A stretch of DNA of 32,586 nucleotides from an uncultured Oscillospiraceae bacterium. Lineage in GTDB: Bacteria > Bacillota > Clostridia > Oscillospirales > Ruminococcaceae. The DNA lies in assembly GCA_949295465.1 (NCBI GenBank), contig CASFKY010000073.1, positions 1-32,586 on the forward strand. The letters run 5' to 3'. The position numbers were made by a program, and so were the translations under genes. Below the pieces are notes generated by a model. The model was not told where the DNA came from, did not search any database, and was given only the letters and a program-made list of their open reading frames with translations. Position 1 is the first letter of the stretch. Every line of letters starts with the position of its first letter. Shown here piece after piece: positions 1 to 8,421 of this stretch.

Positions 1-964
1 GGAGGCTGCCGCCGAGGACGGGGAGGATGTGCCCGGCTACGACGGACCGCTCTGGTCCCCCGACGACCAGAACGGCGTTCCCCTGCCCTCCCCCACGCCC
101 ACCCCGGCGCCCCAGGAGCCGGAGGATACCCCCACCCCCCAGCCGGAAGAGCCCCAGCCCACGCCCCCTGAGGGGGCCGGGGCGGTGGCCCGCCAGCACT
201 ATGAGCAGGGCAGCGGGGAGGGATATGTGACCCTGCCCGCCGGCAGCATCAAAAACCTCACCAGTCTGTCGGACCAGGAAGTGGCCCGGCTGGCGGGGGC
301 GGGGCTGCCCTTTGATGTGGAACTGGACAGCAGCGAGCCCCAGGTGCTGGTGATGCACACCCATGCCACCGAGACCTATCTGCTCAACGACGGCAGCTGG
401 TACGACCCGGCGGACACCGGCCGCACCACCGACCTGGAGGCCAACACGGTGGCGGTGGGGGCTCAGCTGGCCCAGGTGCTCAACGAGGCGGGCATCAACA
501 CCCTCCACGATGAGACTCTCCACGATTACCCCAGCTATGTGGGCAGCTACGAGCGCAGCAACCAGACGGTACGCCAGTATCTGGAGCAGTACCCCAGCAT
601 CAAGGTGGTGCTGGATGTGCACCGGGACGCCATTGAAAAGGAGGGCACCCGCATCGCCCCGGTGGCTCAGATCGGCCAGGAGGAGGCGGCCCAGGTGATG
701 ATCATCTGCGGCTGCGACAACGGGGGCAACCTGCCCAACTTCCAGCGCAACCTGGCCTTTGCCGCCGCCTGGGAGTCCACCATGGAGGGGATGTTCCCGG
801 GGCTGACCCGGCCGGTGCTCTTTGACTATCGCTACTATAACCAGGACCTGACCACCGGCAGCCTGCTCATTGAGGTGGGGGGCCACGGCAATACCCTCCA
901 GCAAGCCCTGGCCAGCGGCCGGCTGGTGGGCCAGGCGCTGGTGCGGCTGTTCGGGGCGGACTGA
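1..964 (+). CDS. spoIIP: Stage II sporulation protein P (SpoIIP), 3' part
   Basis: The frame is open at the left edge, so the N-terminus, including any membrane anchor, lies outside the window. The visible protein starts with a Pro/Glu/Thr-rich low-complexity linker of about 50 residues and continues into the SpoIIP amidase domain. The domain shows HTHATETY, the DVHRDA motif and the late IEVGGHGNT motif; the two His and the Glu are the expected metal or catalytic residues. In the family this enzyme trims peptidoglycan stems during engulfment of the forespore, together with SpoIID and SpoIIM. It indicates a sporulating lineage, although relatives that no longer sporulate can keep it. mutY follows after about 90 bases with its own promoter, so the two are probably not an operon. 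Confidence 0.93.
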   Translation, partial: EAAAEDGEDVPGYDGPLWSPDDQNGVPLPSPTPTPAPQEPEDTPTPQPEEPQPTPPEGAGAVARQHYEQGSGEGYVTLPAGSIKNLTSLSDQEVARLAGAGLPFDVELDSSEPQVLVMHTHATETYLLNDGSWYDPADTGRTTDLEANTVAVGAQLAQVLNEAGINTLHDETLHDYPSYVGSYERSNQTVRQYLEQYPSIKVVLDVHRDAIEKEGTRIAPVAQIGQEEAAQVMIICGCDNGGNLPNFQRNLAFAAAWESTMEGMFPGLTRPVLFDYRYYNQDLTTGSLLIEVGGHGNTLQQALASGRLVGQALVRLFGAD

Positions 965-971
965 GCCTTTC

Positions 972-1001
972 TTGTGGAAAAAGGCGGGGATGTGGTATGA
1001 T
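972..1001 (+). promoter_or_regulatory. Promoter for mutY
   Basis: TTGTGG at 972-977 and TATGAT at 996-1001 are separated by 18 bases. A GC-rich 7-bp stem (about 1013-1031) without a T run lies in the leader before the ribosome site. Predicted by eye only. Confidence 0.5.
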
Positions 1002-1056
1002 AGACAAAGCGCGCCCCGGCCCTGCCGGGGCATCCAACCCACAGGAGAATACCGCC

Positions 1057-2130
1057 ATGGAACAGAACGAACAAACCGCCGGCTGCCCGCCCCGGGGGCC
1101 CATTGCGCCGGCCCTGCTGGCCTGGTTTTACCGCCACCGGCGCAGCCTCCCCTTCCGGGAGGACCCCACCCCCTATCACATCTGGATCAGCGAGATCATG
1201 CTGCAGCAGACCCGCATGAGCGCCGCCGTGCCCTACTACCTGCGCTTTATGGAGGCGCTGCCCACGGTGCAGGCCCTGGCCGACTGCCCCGAGGACCAAT
1301 TGGCCAAGCTCTGGGAGGGGCTGGGCTATTACAGCCGGATGCGGAACCTGCAAAAGGCGGCCCGGGTGATCTGCCGGCAGTACGGCGGCCAGCTGCCCGC
1401 CAGCCTGGAGGAGCTGAAAAAGCTGCCCGGCATCGGGGAGTACACCGCCGGAGCCATCGCCTCCATCGGCTTCGGGCTGCCCGCCCCGGCGGTGGACGGC
1501 AACGTGCTGCGGGTGTTCAGCCGGCTGTGGCGGGATGAGCGGGACATCTCCACTCCCGCCGCCAAAAAGGAGTGCGCCGCCCGGGTGATGGCCCAGCAGC
1601 CTCCCGAGTCGGCGGGAGATTTCAACCAGGCCCTCATGGAGCTGGGGGGCCTGGTCTGCCTGCCCGGCACGCCGGACTGCGCCGCCTGTCCCCTGGCGGG
1701 GCTCTGTTCCTCCTTCGGCACTCCCGACGCCGCCCGCCTGCCGGTGAAGGCCCCCCGCCCCCAGCGCCGGGTCTGCCCGGTGACGGTGGTGCTGGCCGAG
1801 AGCCGGGGAAAGTTTTTGCTGAGCCGCCGGGGCAAGGGCGGCCTGCTGGCCGGGCTGTGGCAGCCCCTTTTGTGGGAGGAAAAGCTGGACAGCCCCGTGG
1901 CCCGGGCCCGGCTGGGGGCCCTGGGCCTTGAGCCGGAGGACTGGCAGCCGCTGCCCTCCGCCCGTCACCTGTTCACCCATGTGGAGTGGCGGATGGAGGG
2001 CTGGCAGTGCCGGGTGAAGCCTGCCCCGGCCCCGGAGGGATTTGTCTGGGCGGGGCCGGAGGAGATTCGGCAGGAATACGCCCTGCCCGGGGCCTTCAAG
2101 GTGTATCGGGCCAGGATGCTGGGCCGATGA
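1057..2130 (+). CDS. mutY: A/G-specific adenine DNA glycosylase MutY
   Basis: The enzyme removes adenine mispaired with 8-oxoguanine during base excision repair. From the ATG at 1057 (AGGAG eight bases upstream) the protein has 357 residues; an in-frame ATG at 997 lacks a good ribosome site. An N-terminal HhH-GPD domain carries EIMLQQTR (Glu46, catalytic), LPGIGEYTAGAI (hairpin-helix-hairpin, about 123-134) and VDGNVLRV (Asp147, catalytic). The [4Fe-4S] loop is complete: Cys201-x6-Cys208-x2-Cys211-x5-Cys217. The C-terminal third (from about 245) is the NUDIX-like domain that reads 8-oxoG. Length and motif order are normal for MutY, and it looks functional. Confidence 0.96.
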   Translation: MEQNEQTAGCPPRGPIAPALLAWFYRHRRSLPFREDPTPYHIWISEIMLQQTRMSAAVPYYLRFMEALPTVQALADCPEDQLAKLWEGLGYYSRMRNLQKAARVICRQYGGQLPASLEELKKLPGIGEYTAGAIASIGFGLPAPAVDGNVLRVFSRLWRDERDISTPAAKKECAARVMAQQPPESAGDFNQALMELGGLVCLPGTPDCAACPLAGLCSSFGTPDAARLPVKAPRPQRRVCPVTVVLAESRGKFLLSRRGKGGLLAGLWQPLLWEEKLDSPVARARLGALGLEPEDWQPLPSARHLFTHVEWRMEGWQCRVKPAPAPEGFVWAGPEEIRQEYALPGAFKVYRARMLGR

Positions 2131-2161
2131 GGGAATTTTTTGGGCCTTTGCCCGGCGGACG

Positions 2162-2190
2162 TTGTAATCTGAGGGCGGAAAGGGTATAAT
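2162..2190 (+). promoter_or_regulatory. Promoter for the small membrane protein gene
   Basis: TTGTAA at 2162-2167 and a perfect TATAAT at 2185-2190 are 17 bases apart. The resulting leader is about 115 bases and ends in a strong AAGGAGG-like site before the ATG at 2314. Confidence 0.65.
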
Positions 2191-2313
2191 AAAAAACAAG
2201 ATAAAAGGCGGCGCTCTGCGGCTCTGCCTGGGGGGCCTGCCCCCTGCCCTTTTCGCGGGACTTGAAAACGGGGCGGCCTTGGCCGCGCCACCATCAAAAG
2301 GAGGATATCAACC

Positions 2314-2544
2314 ATGAAGAATACCACCTTTGCCGCCATTCTCATGTTCCTGGCCGCCGCGGTGGGCGCGCTGGTGGCCGGCGCTCTCTATCTGCGCCGC
2401 CGGGAGAAAGAGCTGGACGAGTACGAGCAGCTGTTGTTCAGCGAGGATTTCAGCGACGACGAGGAGAGCGGGGACGACGCCTCTGAGCCGGAAGCGGAAG
2501 AGGACGAGATGGTGGATGCACCCCAGGAGCCCGACGGGGAATAA
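2314..2544 (+). CDS. Small membrane protein with acidic tail, unknown function
   Basis: A 76-residue protein preceded by a good ribosome site (AAAGGAGG about eight bases before the ATG). Residues 5-26 form one hydrophobic segment, followed by RRREKELDEYEQ and then a strongly acidic tail of mostly Glu, Asp and Ser. With positive residues just after the segment, the acidic tail is predicted to be cytoplasmic. I recognise no family. It stands alone between a consensus promoter and a strong terminator, which argues that it is a real, separately expressed gene. Confidence 0.7.
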   Translation: MKNTTFAAILMFLAAAVGALVAGALYLRRREKELDEYEQLLFSEDFSDDEESGDDASEPEAEEDEMVDAPQEPDGE

Positions 2545-2551
2545 ATCACAC

Positions 2552-2590
2552 AAAAAAGAGGGGCGGCCCGGCGGGGCCGCCCCTCTTTTG
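2552..2590. terminator. Bidirectional intrinsic terminator
   Basis: Perfect 15-bp arms (2554-2568 and 2575-2589) around a 6-base loop, with A run on the left and T run on the right. It can stop the small membrane protein gene and the converging nitrilase gene. Confidence 0.85.
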
Positions 2591-2595
2591 GCTTT

Positions 2596-3396
2596 TTACC
2601 AGGGTTTTGGCTTGCGGGAGGCCAGGATGGGCAGCTGGGCCCGGATGGCCTGGTTGCGGGCAAAATCCAGCTCCACAGTGCACAGGGCCTCTTCCTTGTC
2701 CAGCCGGGCCAGCACGGTGCCCCAGGGGTCCACCGCGATAGAGTTGCCGTAGGACACATAGCTCTCCTGCTCGTTGCGGGCGGGGGCCACCCCCACCGTG
2801 AAGAGCTGGTTGTCCACCGCCCTCTGGCGGAACATCAGCTCCCAGTGGGCGGGGCCGGTGGTCATGTTGAAGGCGGCGGGCACCAGGATGGCCTGGGCGC
2901 CCCGGTCCCCCATGGCCTTGGCCAGCTCCTGGAATCGGAAGTCAAAGCAGATGCACAGCCCCAGCTTGCCGAACTCGGTGTCAAAGACGGTGCACTGATC
3001 GCCGGGGGTCAGCACTTCCGACTCGAAAAACCGCTGGCCTCCCGGTACGTCGATGTCAAAGAGATAGGTCTTTCGGTGCTTGGCGATCTGCCGGCCCTGC
3101 CGGTCAAAGACATAAGAGGTGTTGTAGATCCTGTCCTCTTCCAGCTCGGGGATGGAGCCCCCCACCAGGTAGATCCCCAGCCGGGCGGCCAGGGCCGAGA
3201 GGGCCTGCCAGGCCGGGCCGCCCTCCTCTTCCCCGTAGGCGGCAAAATACTGGTTGTCATAGGGGCAGCAGAACATCTCGGGCAGCACCGCCATATCGAT
3301 GCCCCCCAGGGCGGCCTGCCCCACAAGCTGACAGGCATGGTCCAGGTTTTTCTGCTTGTCGTGGACCACCGACATCTGAATCATTCCGATCCGCAT
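2596..3396 (-). CDS. Nitrilase-superfamily amidase (omega-amidase/Nit2-like)
   Basis: A carbon-nitrogen hydrolase of about 266 residues. The catalytic triad is visible: Glu in LPEMF, Lys in HRKTYLFDID and Cys in LCICFDFRF. The pattern YLFDIDVPGG after the Lys and the overall length resemble Nit2/omega-amidase proteins, which hydrolyse alpha-ketoglutaramate or alpha-ketosuccinamate, but the true substrate cannot be read from the sequence. I prefer the ATG at 3396 (start MRIGMIQM, typical for the family), which leaves about ten bases to AAGAAGGG; an ATG at 3405 sits almost on that site. It is cytoplasmic and monocistronic between its promoter and the shared terminator. Confidence 0.88.
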   Translation of the reverse strand: MRIGMIQMSVVHDKQKNLDHACQLVGQAALGGIDMAVLPEMFCCPYDNQYFAAYGEEEGGPAWQALSALAARLGIYLVGGSIPELEEDRIYNTSYVFDRQGRQIAKHRKTYLFDIDVPGGQRFFESEVLTPGDQCTVFDTEFGKLGLCICFDFRFQELAKAMGDRGAQAILVPAAFNMTTGPAHWELMFRQRAVDNQLFTVGVAPARNEQESYVSYGNSIAVDPWGTVLARLDKEEALCTVELDFARNQAIRAQLPILASRKPKPW

Positions 3397-3454
3397 GATA
3401 TCCATACCCTTCTTTCTCTGTTTGGCCGCCTTTGGGGGCGGCTCTCTGTCTTTG

Positions 3455-3484
3455 AAGGTAGCATATGGGGCGGGGCTCTGTCAA
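3455..3484 (-). promoter_or_regulatory. Probable promoter for the nitrilase gene
   Basis: On the - strand a perfect TTGACA (3479-3484) is followed after 18 bases by a weak TACCTT (3455-3460). The leader holds a GCCGCC-N6-GGCGGC hairpin (3425-3442) of unknown role. Confidence 0.4.
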
Positions 3485-3575
3485 TCGCCCCTGCCCGGGG
3501 AAGGAAGGCGGATAATCCGGCTGGCCGTTACATATGGTGGAACAGGGGGAAATGGTATCATTTCGGGCCGCTTCA

Positions 3576-3584
3576 TGCTATAAT
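3576..3584 (+). promoter_or_regulatory. Extended -10 promoter for the M23-like pair
   Basis: TGC followed directly by TATAAT (3579-3584) forms an extended -10 element. No good -35 is seen at 16-18 bases, as is usual for this class. The start codon is about 55 bases downstream. Confidence 0.5.
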
Positions 3585-3643
3585 ACTTTTATCTGTAGGC
3601 TCCGGGCGATTTTTCGCCCCGAAAACAAGGAGAAACACACGAC

Positions 3644-4888
3644 GTGAAAAAAGTATTGCTCTGGATCCTGATGGTGATCCTGTTTACCCTCTTGCTGGTG
3701 GGCGGCACCATCGGCTTCTTTTACTGGCGCGCCTCCTCGGCCAGCCTGCCCGAGAGCCAGGTGCAGTTCGGCGGGGTGTCCGTGGGCGAGCCGGTGGGCT
3801 ACCAGTGGGACGTGCCGGTGTTCTGGGGCGCCTATGACCGGCGCTTTGAGGAGTCCCCCAGCCTCAGCGTGGAAAAGCTGGGCACCCTCACCCAGGGGGC
3901 TCCGGCCCTCACCCTGCCCGATTGGGTCACCCGCAGCCGTCTGACCCTGCAAAACGAGGCGGGACAGACCGTGTTTGAGGGCAGCGCCGAGGAATACGGG
4001 GCCTTTGCCTTCGAGGCCAACGGCCAGTACTCGGCAGTGCTGCAAATCTGGCACGACCTGCCCGACGAGCGGCCGGCCCAGCCCCAGGGCTGGTACCAGT
4101 ACAGCTTCCGATTCACCCTCAGCGCCACCCCCCAGATCTCCCTGTCCAAGGCCAGCGCATCCCAGGGCAGCGTGGTGGGGGTGAAACTCACCGGGGTGCT
4201 GGGCAGCGAGGCCCCTCAGGGCCAGTGTGATCTGGGCAGCATCTGGTTCTGCCGCTCGGGCAGCGACTGGCTGGGCTATCTGCCGGTGGCCTTCAACGCC
4301 GAGGCGGGCAGCCACACCCTCACCATCACCAGCGGGGACAGCACCCTCACCCAGGAGATCGAGGTCTACCAGAAGGAGTTTGACCGGGTGGACGTTTCGG
4401 GTCAGGAAGAGGAAGAGCCCCTGCCGGCAGGGGCCGGCGAGGAGTACCGCCGGCTGATCTGGCCCTTCTACAGCGAGGGCAGCCTCACCAAACAGTGGCT
4501 GGGGGCCTTCAGTCAGCCGGTGAAGGGCAAGACCCTGCGGGATTACGGGGTCTATCTGGTGGATGAGGATTCCACCACCCGCTCCAGCGACCTGACCTTG
4601 CAGGTGGAGCCCGGCCAGGAGGTGGTGATGCCCTCGGACGGCACCATCCTGTTTGCGGGGGACCTGCTGCTGGGGGGCACCACGGTGGTCATCGACCACG
4701 GCTGTGGCCTCAAGACCTACATATCCGGGCTGGGGGCCCTCTACGTCACCGCCGGCCAGAGCCTGTTGCAGAACGAGGCGGTGGGCGAGACGGGCGAAGA
4801 GAACATCGTCATCGAGATGCGCATCGGCAACAAGAGCATCGACCCCTGGGACGCCTGGCGGGGCAACGGCGGGCTGTTCTATCAGTGA
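3644..4888 (+). CDS. Membrane-anchored protein with degenerate LytM/M23-like domain (first paralogue)
   Basis: A 414-residue protein from a GTG, with AAGGAG about 11 bases upstream. Residues 4-27 are a signal anchor; the rest should be outside the membrane. A beta-rich middle region (about 40-240) is followed by an M23-like end. The fold pattern is recognisable: FSQPVKGKTLRDYG, a PSDGTILFAG strand, TTVVIDHGCGLKTYI and a closing IEMRIGNKSIDPWDAW. The usual zinc ligands are gone: no HxxxD after the first motif, and the HxH that should precede the IEMR strand reads NIV. A catalytic endopeptidase role is therefore unlikely; a LytM-type activator or wall-binding role is possible. The next gene is its paralogue. 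Confidence 0.75.
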   Translation: MKKVLLWILMVILFTLLLVGGTIGFFYWRASSASLPESQVQFGGVSVGEPVGYQWDVPVFWGAYDRRFEESPSLSVEKLGTLTQGAPALTLPDWVTRSRLTLQNEAGQTVFEGSAEEYGAFAFEANGQYSAVLQIWHDLPDERPAQPQGWYQYSFRFTLSATPQISLSKASASQGSVVGVKLTGVLGSEAPQGQCDLGSIWFCRSGSDWLGYLPVAFNAEAGSHTLTITSGDSTLTQEIEVYQKEFDRVDVSGQEEEEPLPAGAGEEYRRLIWPFYSEGSLTKQWLGAFSQPVKGKTLRDYGVYLVDEDSTTRSSDLTLQVEPGQEVVMPSDGTILFAGDLLLGGTTVVIDHGCGLKTYISGLGALYVTAGQSLLQNEAVGETGEENIVIEMRIGNKSIDPWDAWRGNGGLFYQ

Positions 4889-4940
4889 GACCTGTTTTGA
4901 AAAAACGAGGCCTGCGGGGCCCGTCGTGAGGTGAAGACAA

Positions 4941-6566
4941 GTGGATCATGAACAAAAAACCGGGGCCGAGGCGCCCCGTCAGGAAGAGACAGGGGCGGTA
5001 GCCCTGGAAGAAAATCGGCAGGATCGGCCCGAAGGGGAGGCCGACCCGGGCCAGGAGACCTTGCAGGAGGGCGAAGAGCCCCGGCAGGCCCCGGAGCCCC
5101 CGCCCGGCACCGCCCGGGACGAGGCCCCTGCGCCCCAGGACCAGGAGGGCGAAGAGCCGGCCCCCGGCGTCCAAAGCCCAAAAGAAGACCTCCCCCGGGA
5201 GGAGGAGCCGGCGCCGGAAGACTGGGAGGAGCCGGAGGAGGCCGAAGAGCTCTCGGCCTTTGAGCGACTCAGCCTGCCCGGCAAGCTGCTGGCCTGGCTG
5301 GGGCTCGTGGTGCTGGCCCTGGCCATTCTGCTGGGCTCGGCGCTGGCGCTGCTCTATGTAACCGCCGATATGGAGGATGTGCCCCAGGCTCAGGTGAGCT
5401 TTGAGGGCCAGTCCCTGGAGCCGGACAGCTATCGGTGGAGCGTGCCGGTGGCGGGGCCGCTGCACCGCACCTTCCACAAGAGCACCGGGGCCGAGCCCCA
5501 GCGTCTGGAAACGGTGGAGACTCCCTCCCCCAGACTGGAGGCAGCCGAGGGCTTTGAACTGGAATTGACTGTCACCGACGAGGCGGGCGAAACGGTGTTT
5601 GAGGGCAGCGGCCAGAGCTTCGGGGTCTTCTCCTTCCCCCAGGAGGGAGAGTACACCGCCAGCCTCACGGCCACCCGGACGGCGGGGCCCCAGGTCACCG
5701 GCCACATCCCGGAGGGCAGCTATCATTACGATTTCACATTCCAGCTCACCGCCTCGCCTCAGTTGGAGGCCAGCCGGGAATCGGTGCCCCAGGGCAGCGT
5801 GTTCTGCCTGCGGCTCACCGGCGTGCTGGGGGACGAACTGCCCCGCCTCTCGGTGCCCTTCTCCCCCGAAGCCATTTTTGTGCATCAGGGCGAGGCCTGG
5901 GTGGCCTGCGTGGATGTGCCCTATGACTGCGAGACCGGGGAATATGCCATCCAGGTGGAGGTGGGCTCCAGCACCCTGACCCAGACGGTGAATGTTTACG
6001 CCCGCCAGTTGCGGGAGCTGGACACCAGCACCCTGGACGGCACCGCACTCACCCCCTATCTGGGGGCCCTGCCGGAGGTGCTGGAACCCTATATGGAGAT
6101 CGCCGACCCGGATATCTATTGGACCGACGGGTTCATCCAGCCGGTAAAGGGCACCCTGCTGCGGGATTACTATGTGAATGAGTACACCGATCGGATCACC
6201 GACCCCACCCTCATCGCCCTGGTGCCGGATATTGTGGAGCAGCTCAATGCGGCCATCCAGCCCCGGCTGAGCCTGAACGTGACCTTCAGCCTGCCTGCGG
6301 GCAGCCAGGTGCTCTGCCCGGCGGACGGCCGGGTGATCTTCGCCGGGGTGGCCGGCGGGGGCGGGCGCACCATTGTGGTGGAACACGGCGGCGGCCTCAA
6401 GAGCATCTTTTACCTGATGGGCCGGATGGACGTGCAGGAGGGAGACTTTGTCTGTCAGGGAGACAGCCTGGGCACTTCCAACGACCACATCATCTGCGAG
6501 ATGCGGCTGAACGGCAGCGCCATCAATCCCTGGGATGTGTGGCGCAACCTGGGCGGGCTGTTCTGA
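4941..6566 (+). CDS. Membrane protein with acidic cytoplasmic region and degenerate LytM/M23-like domain (second paralogue)
   Basis: A 541-residue protein from a GTG with GAGGTG upstream. Residues 1-110 are rich in Glu, Pro and Gln and probably cytoplasmic; a membrane segment follows (about 113-138). The outer part repeats the layout of the preceding gene: shared motifs include DEAGETVFEGS, QGSVFCLRLTGVLG, SSTLTQTVNVY and GFIQPVKGTLLRDY. The end again resembles M23 (PADGRVIFAG, RTIVVEHGGGLKS, NPWDVW). The HxH position reads HII, so one His remains but the zinc ligand is replaced, and HxxxD is absent. It starts 52 bases after its paralogue and is probably co-transcribed. The two likely arose by duplication, with the acidic region gained or lost in one copy. 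Confidence 0.75.
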   Translation: MDHEQKTGAEAPRQEETGAVALEENRQDRPEGEADPGQETLQEGEEPRQAPEPPPGTARDEAPAPQDQEGEEPAPGVQSPKEDLPREEEPAPEDWEEPEEAEELSAFERLSLPGKLLAWLGLVVLALAILLGSALALLYVTADMEDVPQAQVSFEGQSLEPDSYRWSVPVAGPLHRTFHKSTGAEPQRLETVETPSPRLEAAEGFELELTVTDEAGETVFEGSGQSFGVFSFPQEGEYTASLTATRTAGPQVTGHIPEGSYHYDFTFQLTASPQLEASRESVPQGSVFCLRLTGVLGDELPRLSVPFSPEAIFVHQGEAWVACVDVPYDCETGEYAIQVEVGSSTLTQTVNVYARQLRELDTSTLDGTALTPYLGALPEVLEPYMEIADPDIYWTDGFIQPVKGTLLRDYYVNEYTDRITDPTLIALVPDIVEQLNAAIQPRLSLNVTFSLPAGSQVLCPADGRVIFAGVAGGGGRTIVVEHGGGLKSIFYLMGRMDVQEGDFVCQGDSLGTSNDHIICEMRLNGSAINPWDVWRNLGGLF

Positions 6567-6646
6567 GCCGGCCCCAAAAACTCATATATGACCCCAAACG
6601 GCCATGAAAAACAGGATCTTGGTGTGAAAAGAAAGAAGGAAGAAAG

Positions 6647-7609
6647 ATGCGGGATAAGGCCAAAGGGTACGTCTATATTTTCCTCACTACTGTGATTTTC
6701 AGCACCATGGAGGTGGCGCTGAAAATGGTCTCGGGGGTGTTTGCCCCCATGCAGATCACAGTTCTCCGCTTTTTCATCGGCGGGGTGTGCATCTTCCCCT
6801 TTGCGGTCTGGACCCTCAGGCGCAAGGGGATGAAGCTGGCCAAGCGGGATTTCTGGTATATGGCCTTCACCGGCATGCTCTGCGTGCCCACCAGCATGGT
6901 GCTCTACCAGCTGGCAGTGAGCAGCACCCTGGCCTCGGTGGTGGCGGTGGTGTTCAGCGGCAACCCCATCTTTGTGGTGCCTCTGGCCTGGCTGCTCTTC
7001 CATGAGGTGATCCACAAAAACAACCTTGTGGCTCTGCTCTTCATCGTGGCGGGCATCCTGGCCATTGCGGACCCCCTCCACAACCAGCTCTCCCCGGTGG
7101 GGGTGCTGCTGGCGGTGCTGGCGGCGGTGCTCTTTTCCTTCTATCTGCTTCTCTCCCGGCCCATCACCCGCAAGTACGGGGGAATGGTCACCACCTGCGG
7201 CAGCTTTTTGTTCGGCAGCCTGGAACTGTTTGTCCTTTTGCTGATCGGCTGGACGGGCCCCGGCGCCCGGTTCTTCGGCAGCGTGGGGCTGGACCTGTTC
7301 TGTCAGGTGCCCTTCCTGGAAGGGATCAACCTCTCTACCCTGCCCTATTTCCTCTACATCTGCATCGTCAACTCGGCCATGGGCTTTGTCTGCCACCAGC
7401 TGGCCCTGCTCTACACCGACGCCAAAACGGTGGGGCTGGTCTTCTTTTTCAAGCCGGCTCTGGCGCCCCTTCTGGCCTGGCTGGTGCTGCGGGAGACGGT
7501 GGAGCCCAACATGCTGCTGGGCATCGCGTTCTTCCTGATCGGCAGCCTGGTGAGCCTGGTGCCCGACATGATCCGGGAAAGAAAAGAGGCCCGGCAAAAC
7601 CGGGCCTGA
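6647..7609 (+). CDS. EamA/DMT-family transporter
   Basis: A 320-residue protein with about ten hydrophobic segments in two similar halves, as expected for drug/metabolite transporter (EamA) proteins of the inner membrane. The second half ends in the typical FFFKPALAPLLAWLVLRE...LLGIAFFLIGSLVSL pattern, followed by a charged cytoplasmic tail. Substrates of this family range from amino acids to sugars and cannot be read from sequence. The ribosome site is a purine run (AAAGAAGGAAGAAAG) just before the ATG. The gene runs in the same direction as the M23-like pair but 80 bases away, and ends at a shared terminator. Confidence 0.88.
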   Translation: MRDKAKGYVYIFLTTVIFSTMEVALKMVSGVFAPMQITVLRFFIGGVCIFPFAVWTLRRKGMKLAKRDFWYMAFTGMLCVPTSMVLYQLAVSSTLASVVAVVFSGNPIFVVPLAWLLFHEVIHKNNLVALLFIVAGILAIADPLHNQLSPVGVLLAVLAAVLFSFYLLLSRPITRKYGGMVTTCGSFLFGSLELFVLLLIGWTGPGARFFGSVGLDLFCQVPFLEGINLSTLPYFLYICIVNSAMGFVCHQLALLYTDAKTVGLVFFFKPALAPLLAWLVLRETVEPNMLLGIAFFLIGSLVSLVPDMIRERKEARQNRA

Positions 7610-7621
7610 ACACAAAAATAA

Positions 7622-7657
7622 AAAAGAGGCGTCTGCCAACCGGCGGACGCCTCTTTT
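7622..7657. terminator. Bidirectional intrinsic terminator
   Basis: A 16-bp stem with one G-U-type pair and an AACC loop, flanked by A and T runs. It lies between the converging EamA and ECF S-component genes. Confidence 0.85.
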
Positions 7658-7676
7658 GATAAACCGCAGAAAAATC

Positions 7677-8306
7677 TCAGGCTTTGCTGCCCTTGAGCAC
7701 AACGCCCTTGCCCAGGGCCAGGCTCACTGCCTTGCTGACGGCGGAGGCCAGCAGCCCGCACACCACCAGCTCGATGGTGCCCTGCACCCCCACCATGGCC
7801 AGCACCAGAGCGAAGGGATTGGAGACGCCGTAGGTGGCGCAGAAGCCCTGCACATAGTCGGTGCCGTAGTAGAAGAGCATGATGAAGCCCATGAAGAAGA
7901 GGGTGTTGAAGAAGGGACAGCTCAGCGCCCCCACCACATAGGCGACGGGACGGCCCTTGGTGATCTTGGCCAGGGCGGCAAACGCCAGCCCGCACAGCAG
8001 CCCGCACAGCACCCGGGCCACCACGGTGGTCACAAAGCAGGCCATGGGGTTGAGGGTGAGGAGCATGGCCTTCATGCCGCCGCCGGTGAAGGCCTCGGCA
8101 AAACTGGTCAGCCCGAACACCAGCCCCAGGATGGCCCCGGCGGCCGGCCCCAGCAGCATGGCCCCGATGGCCGCCGGCACGGTGAGAAAGCTCAGGTTCA
8201 GCACCGGGGTTTTCAGGTAGCCCAGCGGGGTGTAGGCCATCACCAGGGTAATGGCCACCAGCAGGGACAGCTCGGTGAGATAGCGGATATTCTTTTGTCT
8301 TTTCAT
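7677..8306 (-). CDS. ECF transporter S component, candidate pantothenate transporter
   Basis: A 209-residue hydrophobic protein with about six membrane segments and an N-terminal MKRQKNIRYLTELSLLVAI start, typical of substrate-binding (S) components of energy-coupling factor transporters. Such proteins recruit a shared EcfA-EcfA'-EcfT module encoded elsewhere. It lies 115 bases downstream of coaX on the same strand, and coaBC is just beyond. That context suggests pantothenate uptake, as for PanT, though the family alone does not fix the substrate. A ribosome site (AGGAGG) precedes the ATG. I saw no known riboswitch in the leader. Confidence 0.8.
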   Translation of the reverse strand: MKRQKNIRYLTELSLLVAITLVMAYTPLGYLKTPVLNLSFLTVPAAIGAMLLGPAAGAILGLVFGLTSFAEAFTGGGMKAMLLTLNPMACFVTTVVARVLCGLLCGLAFAALAKITKGRPVAYVVGALSCPFFNTLFFMGFIMLFYYGTDYVQGFCATYGVSNPFALVLAMVGVQGTIELVVCGLLASAVSKAVSLALGKGVVLKGSKA

Positions 8307-8362
8307 AAGATCCTCCTGCTGCTGTTCCGCCCTTATGTCGGATACAGCGCACTCTATGGTTT

Positions 8363-8415
8363 CCCGCCCCCAGTGGGCGGGCGGACCCGTCAGAAATCTC
8401 CCCCGGCCGGGGAGA
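8363..8415. other. Two GC-rich hairpins between coaX and the ECF gene
   Basis: One stem is CCCGCCC/GGGCGGG (8363-8369 and 8375-8381). The other is the near-palindrome at 8397-8415, centred on GGCC and flanked by A/T-rich bases. They could be a weak terminator of coaX or a structured spacer; neither matches a riboswitch I know. Confidence 0.35.
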
Positions 8416-8421
8416 AAAGCC

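Noticed and set aside
29-964. GTG at 29 as the true start of spoIIP
   Set aside because: The frame is open to the window edge and the visible part begins in the linker, so the membrane anchor must lie upstream.
835-2199. Long - strand frame across mutY
   Set aside because: It is antisense to a complete MutY with all catalytic and cluster residues, and is a low-complexity Gly/Pro/His/Gln-rich product typical of GC-rich shadow frames.
8307-8421. Riboswitch in front of the ECF S-component gene
   Set aside because: Only two simple GC hairpins are present; I could not match the conserved cores of known vitamin riboswitches.
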